Positions 35,464 through 47,249 of a stretch of 64,000 nucleotides of DNA are shown here, in pieces (position 1 is the first letter of the stretch; the number at the start of each line of letters is the position of its first letter). The notes below the pieces were generated by a model. It searched no databases, had not been told where the DNA came from, and saw only the letters and a list, made by a program, of their open reading frames with translations. The translations under genes were made by a program, and so were the position numbers. The DNA is taken from contig CM069432.1 of NCBI GenBank assembly GCA_035610365.1, forward strand, positions 125,250,255 through 125,314,254, written 5' to 3'. The stretch is from Aquatica leii. Lineage: Eukaryota > Arthropoda > Insecta > Coleoptera > Lampyridae.

Positions 35464-36634
35464 CAGAGCTGGGCAGTAGTTAACTACAAAGTAGTTAAGC
35501 TACTAATCTAACTACTTTATTGTTGACGTTAGTTGTATCCTACATATTCAAGTTACTTTAATTTCATAATGTAACTGTAGTTGGAATAAATTATTTTTTT
35601 CGTGTAATCGTATTTAAAAAGTAGTTAGCTACCTTATTTTAACTACAAAAATAGTTAAACTACTTTGTTAATAGCTTAACTACTTTACTAGTAATTAAAC
35701 TACTTTATTAGCGGCTTCAATTATATGCAATTGCAACATTTATTCAGCTTGCGGTAAAACGGGTCATTCAAGTAATGAACGCTAACGCAGAAATAAACAT
35801 GGATGTAAAGACTAATTAAAAAAATTGTTATAAATGCAGCAAACCTAAATTGTTTCGAAATGTTAAATGCCACTGATCTAAACGTAAACAAAGTATTACA
35901 AAATGAAGATTTCTTTGATTTTGATGAACGTGGTTTGTCTAAAAAGTTACATATTTCTTTTGATACTGAGAATAAACATGCTCACAAAACCAAAAGAATA
36001 GAACTGGAACTGTTAAAACACCTGGAAGATAACAGAATTCATATATCTATGTAAGATGATGATAAGATTATTAAAAAAATGTTTATTGGACACAGTACAA
36101 TTTTAATTTCATCGGCGCTGTCGAGCGATTATTTTCGTTTTCCACTCATAAATTCGCTGAAAAAAAAATACATTGGCTGATGCTCTTTTTGGAAAGTTAG
36201 TTTTATGAAAAGGAAATGAATATCGAATACCACAATCAGTTTATTACTTTAAGTTCTTTTTTTTAAAGGTCTATTTTATTAATTTTTTTTTGAGAATTTG
36301 TAATAAAATATATATACATGATAATAGGTTTTATTGTTTTCGTGTGAGCGTGATTAATTTAATTTGTCTTCTTTAATGTAATAATAATTCAGTGTCTATA
36401 GGTACTTATGTTTATATGACTAAAAGTGGTATAACATAAATCGTCTCAGAACTACTTTTTCTACAAGTAGTTGAAAAAAATAACTTATATTTTAGAATAC
36501 AACCGTTGAGTAGTTAGTAACCTAACTACTTTTCGATTTATGGTAGTTAGTAGTTAGTAACTTACACTACTTTTAAAAAACAGTAACTTTAGTTAGTAGT
36601 TAACTACTTTTACAAAGTAAGTTGCCCAGCTCTG
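35464..36634. mobile_element. hAT element with target-site duplication
   Basis: The ends CAGAGCTGGGCA (35464) and TGCCCAGCTCTG (to 36634) are perfect terminal inverted repeats. They are flanked by GCTGTAGT (35456-35463) and GCTGTATT (36635-36642), 7 of 8 matching, the length expected for hAT. Both ends carry many subterminal copies of TAACTACTTT or its complement, probably transposase-binding sites. At 1171 bp it is much shorter than an autonomous hAT. Confidence 0.85.
35860..36200 (+). pseudogene. hAT transposase remnant with dimerisation motif
   Basis: A 64-codon frame (35860-36054) precedes, in another frame, FNFIGAVERLFSFS (about 36100-36140), the A.VERLFS hallmark of the hAT C-terminal dimerisation domain, and a decayed ADALFGKLVL. 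The catalytic centre is absent. It lies inside the terminal-repeat pair at 35464-36634, so it is the element's own remnant. Confidence 0.65.
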
Positions 36635-37004
36635 GCTGTATTTAAACAAAGAAAGCAATGTAGAATGAGGAACATCATATGACGATTTAGACGTTACTCC
36701 ATTAACATAACAATATATTACTTGTAGAATTTCACTAGTTTACAAATTGTTGTGTGTTGTGATTTTAAATAAGATTTAAATTATTTTTTATTATATTCAG
36801 ATATAACACATTTCACAAACCAAAAATATTGAGTTTTACAAACATACATAACTTTATTCTGCTTAATGAAAAAAAATGTTAAGATTACAATGTTATTACA
36901 GAAAATATGTAACTGCTTAATAGTATTAATCAAAATTTAAAAGTTTGATTAACTAGACATTTATTTTTTTGTTTGAAAATACTGTGTAATCGTCATTTTA
37001 TGCA

Positions 37005-37660
37005 CACGCATTGTCTCTTTTTAAACACCAACAATAGTTGATCATCACATATTCTACCTTCCTTGGTACCTTTGTTCTATTTGTTTCATGTCTTGATGAA
37101 ATTTTTCTACTTGTTTTATGCTCATTTGTCCATGATTATTGGACGCAAAAAATGAATTTTAATGCTTATGTTAAATTCTAAACTGTGAAGCAACATATTA
37201 TTCAGGATTTTTTCATAATTTATGAATTCTCAAAAGCTTGTTTATTACACTTTTAAAAGCAATTTAGGTTTTCTTTTTAACAACAGTTATGGCTGACTTT
37301 TATAAACCAATTTTCTAGTTCTTTACATCAGATAAATCAGAAAATTTACTGCAACAATACTGAAAGTATATATTATTTAGTGCTTTTACAAATTGCTTCA
37401 TTATACCTAATTTGTTATGCAATGGAAGTAAAACTATTATATTCCGGTGTAAGATTTTGTTTTAAATAGGACTTCCTTGTAAAATGCTCAGCAGCATACA
37501 TTGGATGGTCCAAGTCTCGTATTAAACCATTTCCTTAATCAATTTCTGTGAGATTAAAGTATTTTTTAATTGATAACATATTCTTTGTCCCTAACCTTGT
37601 AAATATGTGTTTTACTGGAAGATGTAAACTTTATAACTTCTGATAGTGGCTTTACAAGCT
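37005..37660 (-). pseudogene. broken multi-copy invertebrate ORF (HNKLG / FHQD family)
   Basis: Reverse-strand fragments in order: KPLSEVIKFTSSSK (about 37625), YAAEHFTRKSYLKQN (about 37480), LLPLHNKLGIMKQFVKAL (about 37400-37455), SIKQVEKFHQDMKQIEQRYQ (about 37065-37120) and INYCWCLKRDNA (about 37020). The combination lHiKLGlMKQFVKAL ... ERFHQDi..mE.RYQG.w ... YCW.LKRD recurs, from memory, in many uncharacterised proteins of insects and cnidarians. I do not know its function; its abundance suggests a mobile origin. Stops and frameshifts break this copy. Confidence 0.55.
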
Positions 37661-38278
37661 GATTATTATTATTATTGTATTGAGAATTTAACACAAATAT
37701 CGGAAAGACAATAAATGTATTGAGTTTATTAATTACGCAATCTCAAATTAAAGTCTATGTAAGCAAACAAAACCATTTTACTTATTATTAACTGAACTAG
37801 CAACAACCACTAAATTAAATAACAAAAAATTTAAAACCAAAGGTTGACTAACAGTTATTTGCAAGGTAATTACAATTAAAAAACATAATTTTGAATTAAA
37901 TTGAACACTTTAATGTTACCTTACTGTTTTTTGTCGTAATACAATAATTGGCATTTTACTACACCAATGTATTTAGAAGTTTGAGCAGGATAGCTTTGTC
38001 CATAGGTCCTTTACAAATACACAATAAAAATGAGACGTAATATCTGTCATTTTGTTATCGTAGGTTAGAGATCACTTACAAATCAAGCCATATTCGTAAA
38101 ATTAAATTTATTCAATATTTGTAATATCGGTAAGTACTCTTTTCAATTGCTTTAGTACACTATGATAATAATGTGGTTTATTTAATCTTATTATCTACTT
38201 CAAATAAGTTATTATAATGACAATTGCAAAATGAGGTTAAGTTCTGATTTAAGTTGTTGTCGAACATTTTTTTTCAAA

Positions 38279-38359
38279 ATGATGTGTTTTGCACCAGACT
38301 GTAAACATTCCAATGAAAGAGATAGTTGTAATTTTTTTCAACATTGGAATTGGATATAA
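38279..38359 (+). pseudogene. possible THAP-type zinc-finger start
   Basis: 26 codons: MMCFAPDCKHSNERDSCNFF, then a few more and TAA. CFAPDCKH with a following S..FF resembles the start of a THAP finger (C-x2-4-C). The C-x2-H half is not found downstream. An exon-like stretch near 38715-38840 after TTTTGTAG (ending in LNTKKPNEPTSL) may belong with it. Confidence 0.35.
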
Positions 38360-40290
38360 ATTATTCCTACAATCAGTCTTATTGTAACTTACGTTAAATA
38401 TTACGTACATTTTTTAAAACTTGTTAATTATGACTTAGTGAACAGATACATATATGTGCGTTATATTTAATGCTTATGATAAAGCATAGGATCCATTTTT
38501 AATAGTTTACAGAAGCAAAGATTGAGAGTCTTCAAATCATCTTTTGGTTTCTACTTGTCACTTTATGGATAGTGATAGAAACAATAAATCGACAAATTTG
38601 TATCATAATAAATCAAAACGTTTCATTGATGTATTATCTACCAGTAAATGAAAAAAATTATAGTAAGTCAATTATGACTATTTTATAATACTTTTTATTT
38701 TATTATAATTTTGTAGAAAATAAGTTCAAAAAATAAATCGAAATACCGGCATTACCAAGTACGTCTCGTAAAAAATCATCGGTTTCCAGTATACAAAGAT
38801 TTTTAAATACTAAAAAACCAAATGAACCTACTAGTTTGTAAATTTTAATTTACAATTCTTTTGTAACTAAGAATTAGGTAACTTCTTTATCTCTGACGTA
38901 TGAAGTCCTGACCGCGACAATTGTGTTGCGTCTTACCTCGTCAGACTGCGTCGATTGTTGTTTATTTCTTGATTTAACGTTTCCAGTACTTGTGCTTTTT
39001 GTGCACCAAGTACGGTTGTGTTGACGTTGTACCAAAAACTAAAACGGAAAAGGATAGGTAAGAGAATGAGGTTTTGTCATCAATAGACATCTGGCTTATA
39101 GATGCTTTCTTTTAGTAAAATTTGAAACCAATCTTTTAGATGTAAGAGTCAGAGGACGACGCAGAGATATATTTTTAATCAGCACATATTGTAGGTTAGT
39201 ATTTACACGTGGTAAACGTTGAATTGAGGTACAAGCTATTTTTTGTTATTTTAGCTTTCACGGCATACTCATCTATCTAAGCTTCTACGGGATGCTCCTA
39301 GAATTAAGCTTGCTATGATCGCGTGCTGTTGGGGTCGTTCGGATATGTTTCTCTCTTACAATAATTTAACTATGTTCGTCGATTGTCAGAATGTCTAACG
39401 TAACAAATTAACTAGTGTAATTATAAACGATGTTCTTGGTCATGTACGCTTAGTAAATTGTTATATTTGAAGTTTTATAAACTTATTATTTAACCTTCAT
39501 AAATTTCAATATGATTACCTAGTTTTTTAAATTGCAATATTACAATAGATGTAAAGAGATTGAAAGTACGCGTCGAAGTTTAGTGTGATGTTAGTTAGTT
39601 AGTTATTGTGACTTCTTATATTAGAAATAATTTTAATTTGGTTTTGAACCGTTCATAGATTATTTGAATCAGTTATTCTGTTAATTAAATAAATTAATTT
39701 GATTTTAAAAATACATTATATTTAAAGTATGGGTCTAACGAAATTCCAATATTAATATATGTTGTTTAATGAATGCAGACACTATCCAACAGGTTATAAC
39801 AAGTTGCATCATGATGGAAGTGTGATGTACCTCCTGGCAGGGTCGCCATGTGATGTACCTCCTTTTAGGTACAAGGTTCGTTAATTAAAACCCTTTATCA
39901 ACCCTTCTATTACTACCATTTATTTAAACATTAATACAACTTATTCTTAATACTACCATTCTAATACTACTTGTGCTTTGTTAAGAATTGAACTTATCGA
40001 TTCTTATTGAGGTGACTTAGCTATTTAGTTAGACGGGAAATGCAATTACGGGTCTTTCTAATTTCCTACAATTTACGTATAAGTTCAATACCCACAAAGG
40101 TTAATTAACTTATTAAAATAAATGCTATTACTATTACATTACAGAAGTACAAACATCAATTTTTGTTTCACGTTCGAACGTAATTCATTTCTGTACAGAT
40201 TGCAGCTGGTGTCAGTCATTTATACAATAGTTTACCTTTGCTTTTAATATATTACAAAAATATATATGAACGTGGAACGACTTATCGTGT
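38360..40290. other. mostly featureless stretch
   Basis: GTGATGTACCTCC occurs twice within 45 bp at about 39820-39865. Otherwise no gene or bounded repeat is supported. Confidence 0.45.
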
Positions 40291-40293
40291 TAG

Positions 40294-41593
40294 TTTAAGA
40301 AAAATTTGATATTTACAATATTACTATAAATGATCCTCACAACCGAGATATCGTCGAAAACCTATGGGAGGAAATTTTAACGGAAGTTGGTGTAGGAGGT
40401 AAGTAATAAAATGTATCAGTTACTGTACAATTAATATAAAAAACATTTTACTTTTTAATACAATAATAATAAACCATAAAATATAAAAAAAGTAATAAAC
40501 CAAACTTCATCTAAATATATCTTGGAATTTTGTCAAGTTACTATTGAAGATTATATTATACGAAATTACATGCATGCGTATTTATTTTGCCAGGGAACAG
40601 CACCTTCCGTGGAACAAAAATAATTTGCCAATTGCATTCTAAAATTCAACCCAGAATTTGTTCTTCTTGAGTTGCAGTATTGAGTATTATCGTCCCTTTC
40701 CACACATTCTAGAAGAGCGTCATGAATGTTGCTTTTTTTTCCCTTTTTTTCTCTGATTAATAAATGTAAAATACAACGAGCTAACACAATTTTAGCGGCC
40801 TTTTCTAGACTAATACGCATAACACTTTCAAATATCTGAAATTTCTTAGAAACCATACCAGTTGATGGTATACTCATATATATTGAAGCAAACCCTTTCC
40901 AAAACGCAATGCATGTTTTTTCTACCAATTTTTTAATTGTGGTTGCTTTAATTTGAAAATTAAAATGCAAAAATTAAAAACGCTTACCCAAAGCCAGGTT
41001 TTTTGTTAAACATCAATTTATACTTTAAACAATTTTAAGTAGCTGGCACTTCATTTTTAGAATACATGATTGTGTACTTAAAAAACTATTTTAATTTATG
41101 TTATTTTAGTTACAGAGTGTAAAGCCAAATAAAATTCTGTGCGTGGTTCCTACGTCAGGCACTTAAGGGAAGAAAAAAATGCTTAGCGGTTAATAGTCTT
41201 TGAAACGAAAGAAATAGTATCTTACGTTTCTAAAAAAATTTGTCGGGCAACACAGACAGTCTGTTGAAAATGCAACAATTGAGGATTCTGAAACATCAGT
41301 GAAGTTAAATTTTGAATGATGATGATACCACTTCCATTGCTAGTGATGGTATTCAAGTTTCTGTGTTGATGCACGGGCCAAAAGTACCAAAAATGGCATC
41401 TATAATAGGAGCAGTTGCAGTACCGATGATTGAGTTTTTAACAAGTAAAACAAATGAGTCTAAAATACCAAAGGATGCTAGTACAAATTTTTTGAAAAGT
41501 TTTGTGCCCGATATCAACTCATTAACGCCAAGAAAGCAGCAAGACTCTAAACAAGGCGTACTATCTCTGTTAAGTAATCTGCAGGACGAGTAA
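40294..41593 (+). pseudogene. MADF/BESS protein gene, two exons recognisable
   Basis: Exon 1 (to 40398) reads EKFDIYNITINDPHNRDIV and NLWEEILTEVG, the start of a MADF DNA-binding domain, and stops at a GTAAGT donor (40399-40404). The acceptor TTATTTTAG ends at 41109, and the next exon continues in phase with VTECKAK, a stop where MADF has its conserved Trp, then GSYVRHLREEKN. The last part (41312-41593) ends DASTNFLKSFVPDINSL with a BESS-like tail. MADF/BESS proteins accompany PIF/Harbinger transposases or act as host regulators. The ~710-bp intron holds a transposase fragment in the opposite orientation. The stop and further breaks make this a pseudogene. Confidence 0.65.
40566..40970 (-). 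pseudogene. PIF/Harbinger transposase C-terminus
   Basis: 134 codons with SKKFQIFESVMRISLEKAAK, IVLARCILHLLIREKK and a tail FRMQLANYFCSTEGAVPWQ. These match the C-terminal DDE_Tnp_4 region of HARBI1-like transposases (FGil..kfqiF...i...le.a..iv.a.C.LHNfireK) and their R..la.yF...G.vpWQ end. The N-terminal and first two catalytic blocks are missing. It is antisense within the intron of the MADF/BESS pseudogene, in keeping with the two-gene layout of Harbinger elements, though nesting in an intron is unusual. Confidence 0.65.
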
Positions 41594-41769
41594 GAAGCCG
41601 ATGCTACCAAAACTATTAATTTCTCTAGCAGATCTAATTTTTCGTCGCCGCAGTATTTCCAACTACTTACATCATACTCCCAAAACGCATTTTCACCTTT
41701 AGTCGCTCTAACGTAGCTTATAATACCTGCACACATATATAATTTAAGTAAATTATGTTTGATAATCAA

Positions 41770-42480
41770 TAAAGTAATAATTTTTTATATTATTGATCAG
41801 GTTACCATAATATAACCAATCATCGTTTTTCCGGTGTAATGAATGCATTTTCTTAGATTGGTATCTTGTTTTCTAATCTTGTCTTTAAGTACATGTAAAA
41901 TATAATTAAAAGTACTGGAACTCAACCTAGTAAAATTACGAATTTTGTTTTGTCACTTTTTAATTCCCTGATAAATTTCGTAAGTGTATTGTCTCTTCTT
42001 GTTAATTGAATTGATCCATATCGATCTTTTATCGATACCAATGTCAGCGAGAGATCTAATGTGCTGTTTATGAAGAGTTAAAGTATTTAATAAATGTGCA
42101 ATTATTACTGACCCCTACACAGCCTCATGTAGGTAAATTGTGGCTTGGATAGTCAGTAATGCAGTAGATACGATTTAAGAAATATCAGTCCTGCACAGCC
42201 TCATGCAGGTAATTATGGCTTGGTCCACTGATACGTTAAACCGTCGTAGTAGTAAAGGAACACACATTATTATACTGTAAAAAATGTGTCTATCGGATTA
42301 CAACACAACTATATTATTAAATTTGCAATTTTGTATTTTATTTTAAATATCATTTATGTTTGTAGTTCAAATATTCTCCCGGCCGTCATTGGTATGAAGT
42401 GGTTCATTGGAATCTTCTGCTGCTTCCGAGTCGCCTCTATCTGAGTTGTCGTCAAGTGGTAATGGATTTAACATGAATTG
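41770..42480. other. probable BEL/Pao 3' LTR region, non-coding
   Basis: Lies downstream of the env-like frame on the minus strand. GGGAGAAT near 42370 (minus strand) may be a short polypurine tract with the LTR following toward lower coordinates. It includes the twin hairpins at 42114-42209. No matching second LTR was found near 44420. Confidence 0.4.
42114..42209. repeat. two related hairpins with compensatory bases
   Basis: CCTACA-CAGCCTCA-TGTAGG (42114-42133) and CCTGCA-CAGCCTCA-TGCAGG (42190-42209) have the same loop and perfect 6-bp stems. The A/T pair of one is a G/C pair in the other. Both are followed by GTAA..T..TGGCTTGG, so they belong to a repeated unit of about 75 bp. Confidence 0.75.
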
Positions 42481-42483
42481 TGC

Positions 42484-42918
42484 TCAGTTTACTGGTTTCT
42501 CTTGTCTCTTCTTCAGTAATTTCCACGTTATTAGAATTGCACTACCTGTAATTATTATAAGGGTTATTGTTGTTAAATTATGACTTTGTGATTGTTGAAT
42601 CTCTTGCAACTTGCCAAAATGATCTGATGGTGCTAAAACGGGTTCTTCTGAAATTGCTTGACCTTGGCTTGTATTTTGTACGGTACTATTTATATTGAAT
42701 TCCATTGTTTTGTTGTAAAGCATCAACATCGGAATTGAATTAAATAATTGTGCATGTAACGTGTTTTGTTTGGTGGATATAGTACAGTCTGGAGTAATCT
42801 GTATGATACCAATATCCTGAATTGTGATGTCTTCTCGTTTTGCAGTACATCGAATTGCTATTTGAGTCGGATTGTTAGTTATGAAAAGCCAAAAGTTTGC
42901 TGTATGTACTTTTAGCAA
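42484..42918 (-). pseudogene. env-like C-terminus of a BEL/Pao element
   Basis: 144 codons. HTANFWLF near the start, IAIRCTAKREDITIQDIG, a Cys in ITPDCTIST, a long stretch without domains, then a hydrophobic helix at about residues 115-132 (LTTITLIIITGSAILITW) followed by basic KLLKKRQEK, as in the membrane anchor and short cytoplasmic tail of retroelement envelope proteins. The N-terminal and fusion regions are not present. It begins only 11 bp beyond the pol fragment, so the segment coding for most of RT, RNase H, integrase and the front of env has been deleted. Confidence 0.6.
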
Positions 42919-42928
42919 ACACGACTCT

Positions 42929-43573
42929 TCACTTTGTCATTTTGCTGTTTTCTTTTATTACAGCTTGATGTGGAATGTAATATGTTTTTTGCGTTAGGTT
43001 AGTTTTATTTTCCATCACTAGTTTCATATGACCCAAGGATAAGTATTCCTGCATGAAATTCTTGTATTCCGTATATAATCCATCGTTTCCGTTAAATTTC
43101 TTTTCTAATTGTAAAAACCTTGCTATTGCCTTCTTTTTTGATTCTCCGAGTTTGTTAACATCATCGTTAAAAGGTATTTTAACCGTATAGGTACCATCTG
43201 TGTTCCTCAAATAAGTATTCTTGTAATGAGTTTCACAGTCTTCGTTTGCATCACCTTTTTTTCTGGTTACCTCCACTTCCTCTACTTCCCAAAATTTTGT
43301 AAGTTGTTGATTTTCTCTACATGCTATTATGCTTCTAACTTTTGCTCTTGTTGATAATGCGTTAATTTTTCCTGACAATATCCATCCCAATTCTGTTTGT
43401 TGTGCCAAAAGCCCTTTGTCCAATAATTGAACTCCTACTAAAAATATGTCCTTAAGTACATCTACTCCTAGTATGATATCTATTGGGCCAGGTATGTTAA
43501 AGGCAGGATCCGCCAATACCAAATTCTGAAATGTATACTCGTGATAGTCTCTAATTTTTTCTTCTGGAAGCAC
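42929..43573 (-). pseudogene. BEL/Pao pol, protease end to RT start
   Basis: 214 codons. PGPIDIILGVDVL and TELGWILSGKINAL are the end of the retropepsin region. LTKFWEVEEVEV and TYTVKIPFNDDVNKLGESK are the conserved pre-RT block of BEL/Pao, and YYIPHQAVIKE (residues 198-208) is the first RT block, after which the reading frame stops. The catalytic YVDD is absent, removed by the deletion that brings in env. The frame is offset from the gag-protease frame at 43673. Confidence 0.8.
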
Positions 43574-43672
43574 ATTTGTTAATTTTGGAAGTATTAATAA
43601 CTCGCAATCTGCTGAATATTGACTTGAAAAACGTGGATGAATTTTTACTTGTATTCGTCGCCGAACTATGTT

Positions 43673-44413
43673 TTATTCTTTTTTTTCAATTCCCGACACT
43701 TCTATGTGTACTGATTCTTGTGGTACTGCTATGATGTCTGCTGCATCTCTTGTAATAAATGATGCTTGTGATCCAGAATCTATTAGACCCCGGAGGTGTT
43801 CAAATTGTCCTGACCAAGTTTTTATTCGTAGCATAGCGGTTGCTAATACTGCTTTACCATGTTCTTTCGGTGTTGATATTAGTGTTCGGAGTTGTTGTAG
43901 TAGCCGTTGCTTTGTAGTAAGTAGTTGATTTGCATGTATCAGAATGCAATAAGGTGTGATGTTTCTTGTACATGTTGCATATCTCTTTTGACTAAAACAT
44001 CGTTCTTTTAAGTCATGTGCCAGGCAGTTATTGCATATCCTTTTATTATTTATTATTTTTACTAGTTCTTGTGGATTTAAATTGGCAAATTTTGTGCAGT
44101 AGTATATCTGGTGTGGACCTTTGCAATATATGCAATTAACTTTATTTGCATGAAATGTTTTTATTTTGTAACGATCTTGAAATTTGTTGTTTGCTCTATA
44201 ATTTTTGTTACTTTCGGTTCTTGTTAATTCTTCTCGTGTTTCTAAACACTGAAATCTTGTTTCTATAAACTTTAATAAACTGTCTAACGTCTGTATTTCC
44301 CGCGGTGCCGTTAGCAATTGTTCATAAAGTTGATGCGTTTCTCTGTCTAGTTTTCTTGTAAGTACATGGGCTACAATGCTTCTTTTTTGCTCGAAGGACC
44401 AAATGTTAAGCAC
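43673..44413 (-). pseudogene. BEL/Pao gag end, zinc knuckles and protease
   Basis: 246 codons. KRSIVAHVLTRKLDRETHQL (from residue 10) is the end of the DUF1759 gag domain. CIYCKGPH (94-101) and further Cys/His pairs form the zinc-knuckle region. LIDSGSQASFIT (from 210) carries the retropepsin active-site D-S-G. The protein lacks the N-terminal gag region, so the copy is 5'-truncated near 44420. Together with 42929-43573 and 42484-42918 it is one internally deleted element on the minus strand. Confidence 0.8.
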
Positions 44414-44671
44414 GGTGGTGGTTCGTACTTAATAGTTTGACACTTACCTAGGTAATCAATATTTGAACAATACCAGATTCTAGGGCAAATGTCAAGTGAT
44501 CAGTTTTTAATACATGTCATTTGTATCTACTGCCATACTAGCACAGCAAACTTCATTTATAATGCATACTGATTTTTGTAAACTCTGTTTTACTGTGTTG
44601 TTGTTTATTAAAACGTTTGTTGGGACGACTGTTTTTACTAAAGTCGTCTTACATCATATATGTAGAAACGG

Positions 44672-44990
44672 TGATAAATCCTTCTGGTAGAAGAGGGCGA
44701 TAGAAAAACACTACTTAATGTGTTTATTAAGCCGACGTTTCGTGGACTAATATGTCCAGTTCTTCAAGTTAAAAAAACTAAAAACAAGTAGCGATGACTT
44801 GCCAAACACAGTCAACTAGTAAAAAATAATAAATAACAAAAAACATTAATTATGTAAATGAGTTAAAAAACAAACAATAGTTACAGCAAACTCACAAACA
44901 TCACAAAAACAAATTGGGTTATACTCACACACATCATCAATCATGCATGTACATCAAACGTTTTGCATTCAGCACTGTAGAAAAACAAAA
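44672..44990 (-). mobile_element. single arm of the element-B family (element D)
   Basis: Matches the left arm of element B in order: end GGTGATAAATCCTTC, AGAGGGCGAT, a hammerhead-like motif, AAAACTAAAAACAAGTAGCGATG, then interior words such as ACTCAC.AACATCAC. There is no inverted partner, so unlike A and B this is a monomer or has lost its other arm. No target duplication identified. Confidence 0.6.
44731..44769 (-). ncRNA. degenerate hammerhead-like motif, element D
   Basis: Minus strand: CUUGAAGA in place of CUGANGA (one inserted U), stem II UGGAC/GUCCA intact, GAAACGUC intact, stem I eroded. Probably inactive. Confidence 0.5.
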
Positions 44991-47245
44991 CAAAATGTTT
45001 TTTAATGCCAAAAAACGACGTTTTTGTTTCATCAGTGTGCGCCCAGTCTAAAGTTGCTTTACTTTGGATTGCATGAGGCATTCCAATATCGTAATTAAAA
45101 GCTACAGACGATTAGAAATAAAAAACTCATAACTTTTACAAGAAAGAAAGCGCCTAATATTTGACAATAATAACCAATATCACAAATAAAGTATGAATAA
45201 AGAAGATTATATAAAATTAAATTTTACCTTAAAACAATTAGTAATAGGTTAATATGTTGATTATAGTATATTATTTGGCAATGTTATGCTTCTCTAGTAG
45301 ATTATTAACATACCTTTTACAAGAACATGCCTACTTAAAAATTAAAAAAAATAATATGTTTTTTTTACTGGGTTCTAATAGTAAGATAATGTCCTAATAA
45401 TATTATATTATGTATATATTAATAAGTTTTGCGTTTGTCGCTGTTGCAATTTTGTTTTTAGTTTTATTACAGACTTTGTAACTCAATAATATTTATTTTA
45501 ATTTGGTAAAACATACTCAAAATATAAACTCACTAAGAATTCAAACTATTAACAAAAACTAATTTACATCCACGGGTTAAACCGAGAAAACTATTACTCA
45601 AATGTTATCATGTATGTTTATGAATATTACAAATTCTTGAAAACGTCTGGTTGAGTTTATTAAACTAGTTTTGAATAAATTATGTTTTCTTTATTAAGAT
45701 AAACAAGTTATATAAAAGATAAATTCTTAAATAAAATTAAAGTTTTGTATTTCCGCTTCCGAAGAAAATATTTTTAAGTATACAGTAACTGGAATATAAC
45801 TCAAAATTTAAGTGAAAACTTTGTTATAAAATGAAAAGGAAATTTAAAACGGAGAATAAAGGTTTAGCACTGCCTTTTGCTTATTATGTGATGTAAAAGT
45901 TTGGAGGATTGTGTACTAAGAGCTAGTTTGCAAATAAATGGGCTTCCGAGTAACTGGCCTTGTTCTCGGGGAATCTCTCAAGAATTCCGCCGGGAGTTCA
46001 CAGTGTTTGTATAAAACTTGACGTTTTGAGTTTAGCGAGTTCTGTAAACAGTCAACATTGCTCACTTTACTTTCGGTTGCTCGTTGGCTTTTGAAAGCAC
46101 ACATTTTGATAAAACTTCCGATTTATTGTGTCCGTCACGTATTTTTAGATTTCGAAAATATTGTCTTTAAACAATTAAGTTTCATTACGTATCTAACAAA
46201 GAAAGCATTTGCTATTACATCATAATCACATTTAATAAATTAGCAAAGATAACTTAATTGATTAATCTGAATGTATTTCACAGTAAAAAGCTTTTAAAAT
46301 TGAACAAATACAAGCAACTTCCACTAAAAAAACTCCATTATAGATTCTATCTTTTGAAACCGTAAATGTAGATACTTCTACGAAACGATTTAAATTGCAA
46401 ATTTTATAAGAAACTATTACGTATTTTGTGTTTGTCGATTTATTTTATTTTGTGTAGTTCTAAACATAAATAAGTACTAAGAATATTTACGACAATTGAA
46501 ATTTATTACTTAAATAAACCGAATGCGAAAAAGTGCGCTTTGCATCGATTTTAATAAATTAAGAACATTATTTACAATATCCTTACATATTTATTTTGGT
46601 TAACACAATAGTACTTGTCAAATAAATTATTAGTTTACATGATTCACATATAACATGCAATAATAGGTATTTCTACTCTCTGCTTATCTCTACAATTATT
46701 ATTAATGGAAAAATATTTATAAATATTTAAAAAAGGTAACAACAAAAAATTAGATGAAGGCAATGCCGACAGAAGTTAATTAATTTACTTTTTAAGTACA
46801 CGTCATTAATTAATAAATATGTGTTATAAAAAACGTATTTGTATATAGTTTGCAGAAGTTGCCATGTTTTCTTTATGCTGTTAATTAAAACTACTATAAC
46901 ATTGTTAGTGATAACGTCTTAATAACATTGTATTGTCTTTAATGAACAGAAAACCCTAAACACTAAAACACAGATTTACAGATTACTGCTACAAAACGTT
47001 AAACGTTGCAAAACATATTACAACAACTTTTTAATGCTTATCACAATATAATTATTTCTAGCTGGCATACATTATGTTAGTTTACGAAACTACAATTTGA
47101 ATTTTTACAACGTTTGAACGAATCGCGATCAAACGAATAAACGACTAAATATTGTAACAAAATTGGTTTCTGTAGTGGTATAAAAAATAATTCTTCTGTG
47201 ATATTATGCATTTATTTTAAATCACATAATTTTTTTGAAAGAGGA
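44991..47245. other. AT-rich stretch, no gene seen
   Basis: A 62-codon frame at 45916-46104 has no recognisable motif. No other supported feature. Confidence 0.5.
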
Positions 47246-47249
47246 AGTT

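Noticed and set aside
41353..41769. 138-codon frame on the minus strand
   Set aside because: Mostly opposite the BESS-bearing plus-strand frame; the unshared part has no recognisable motif.
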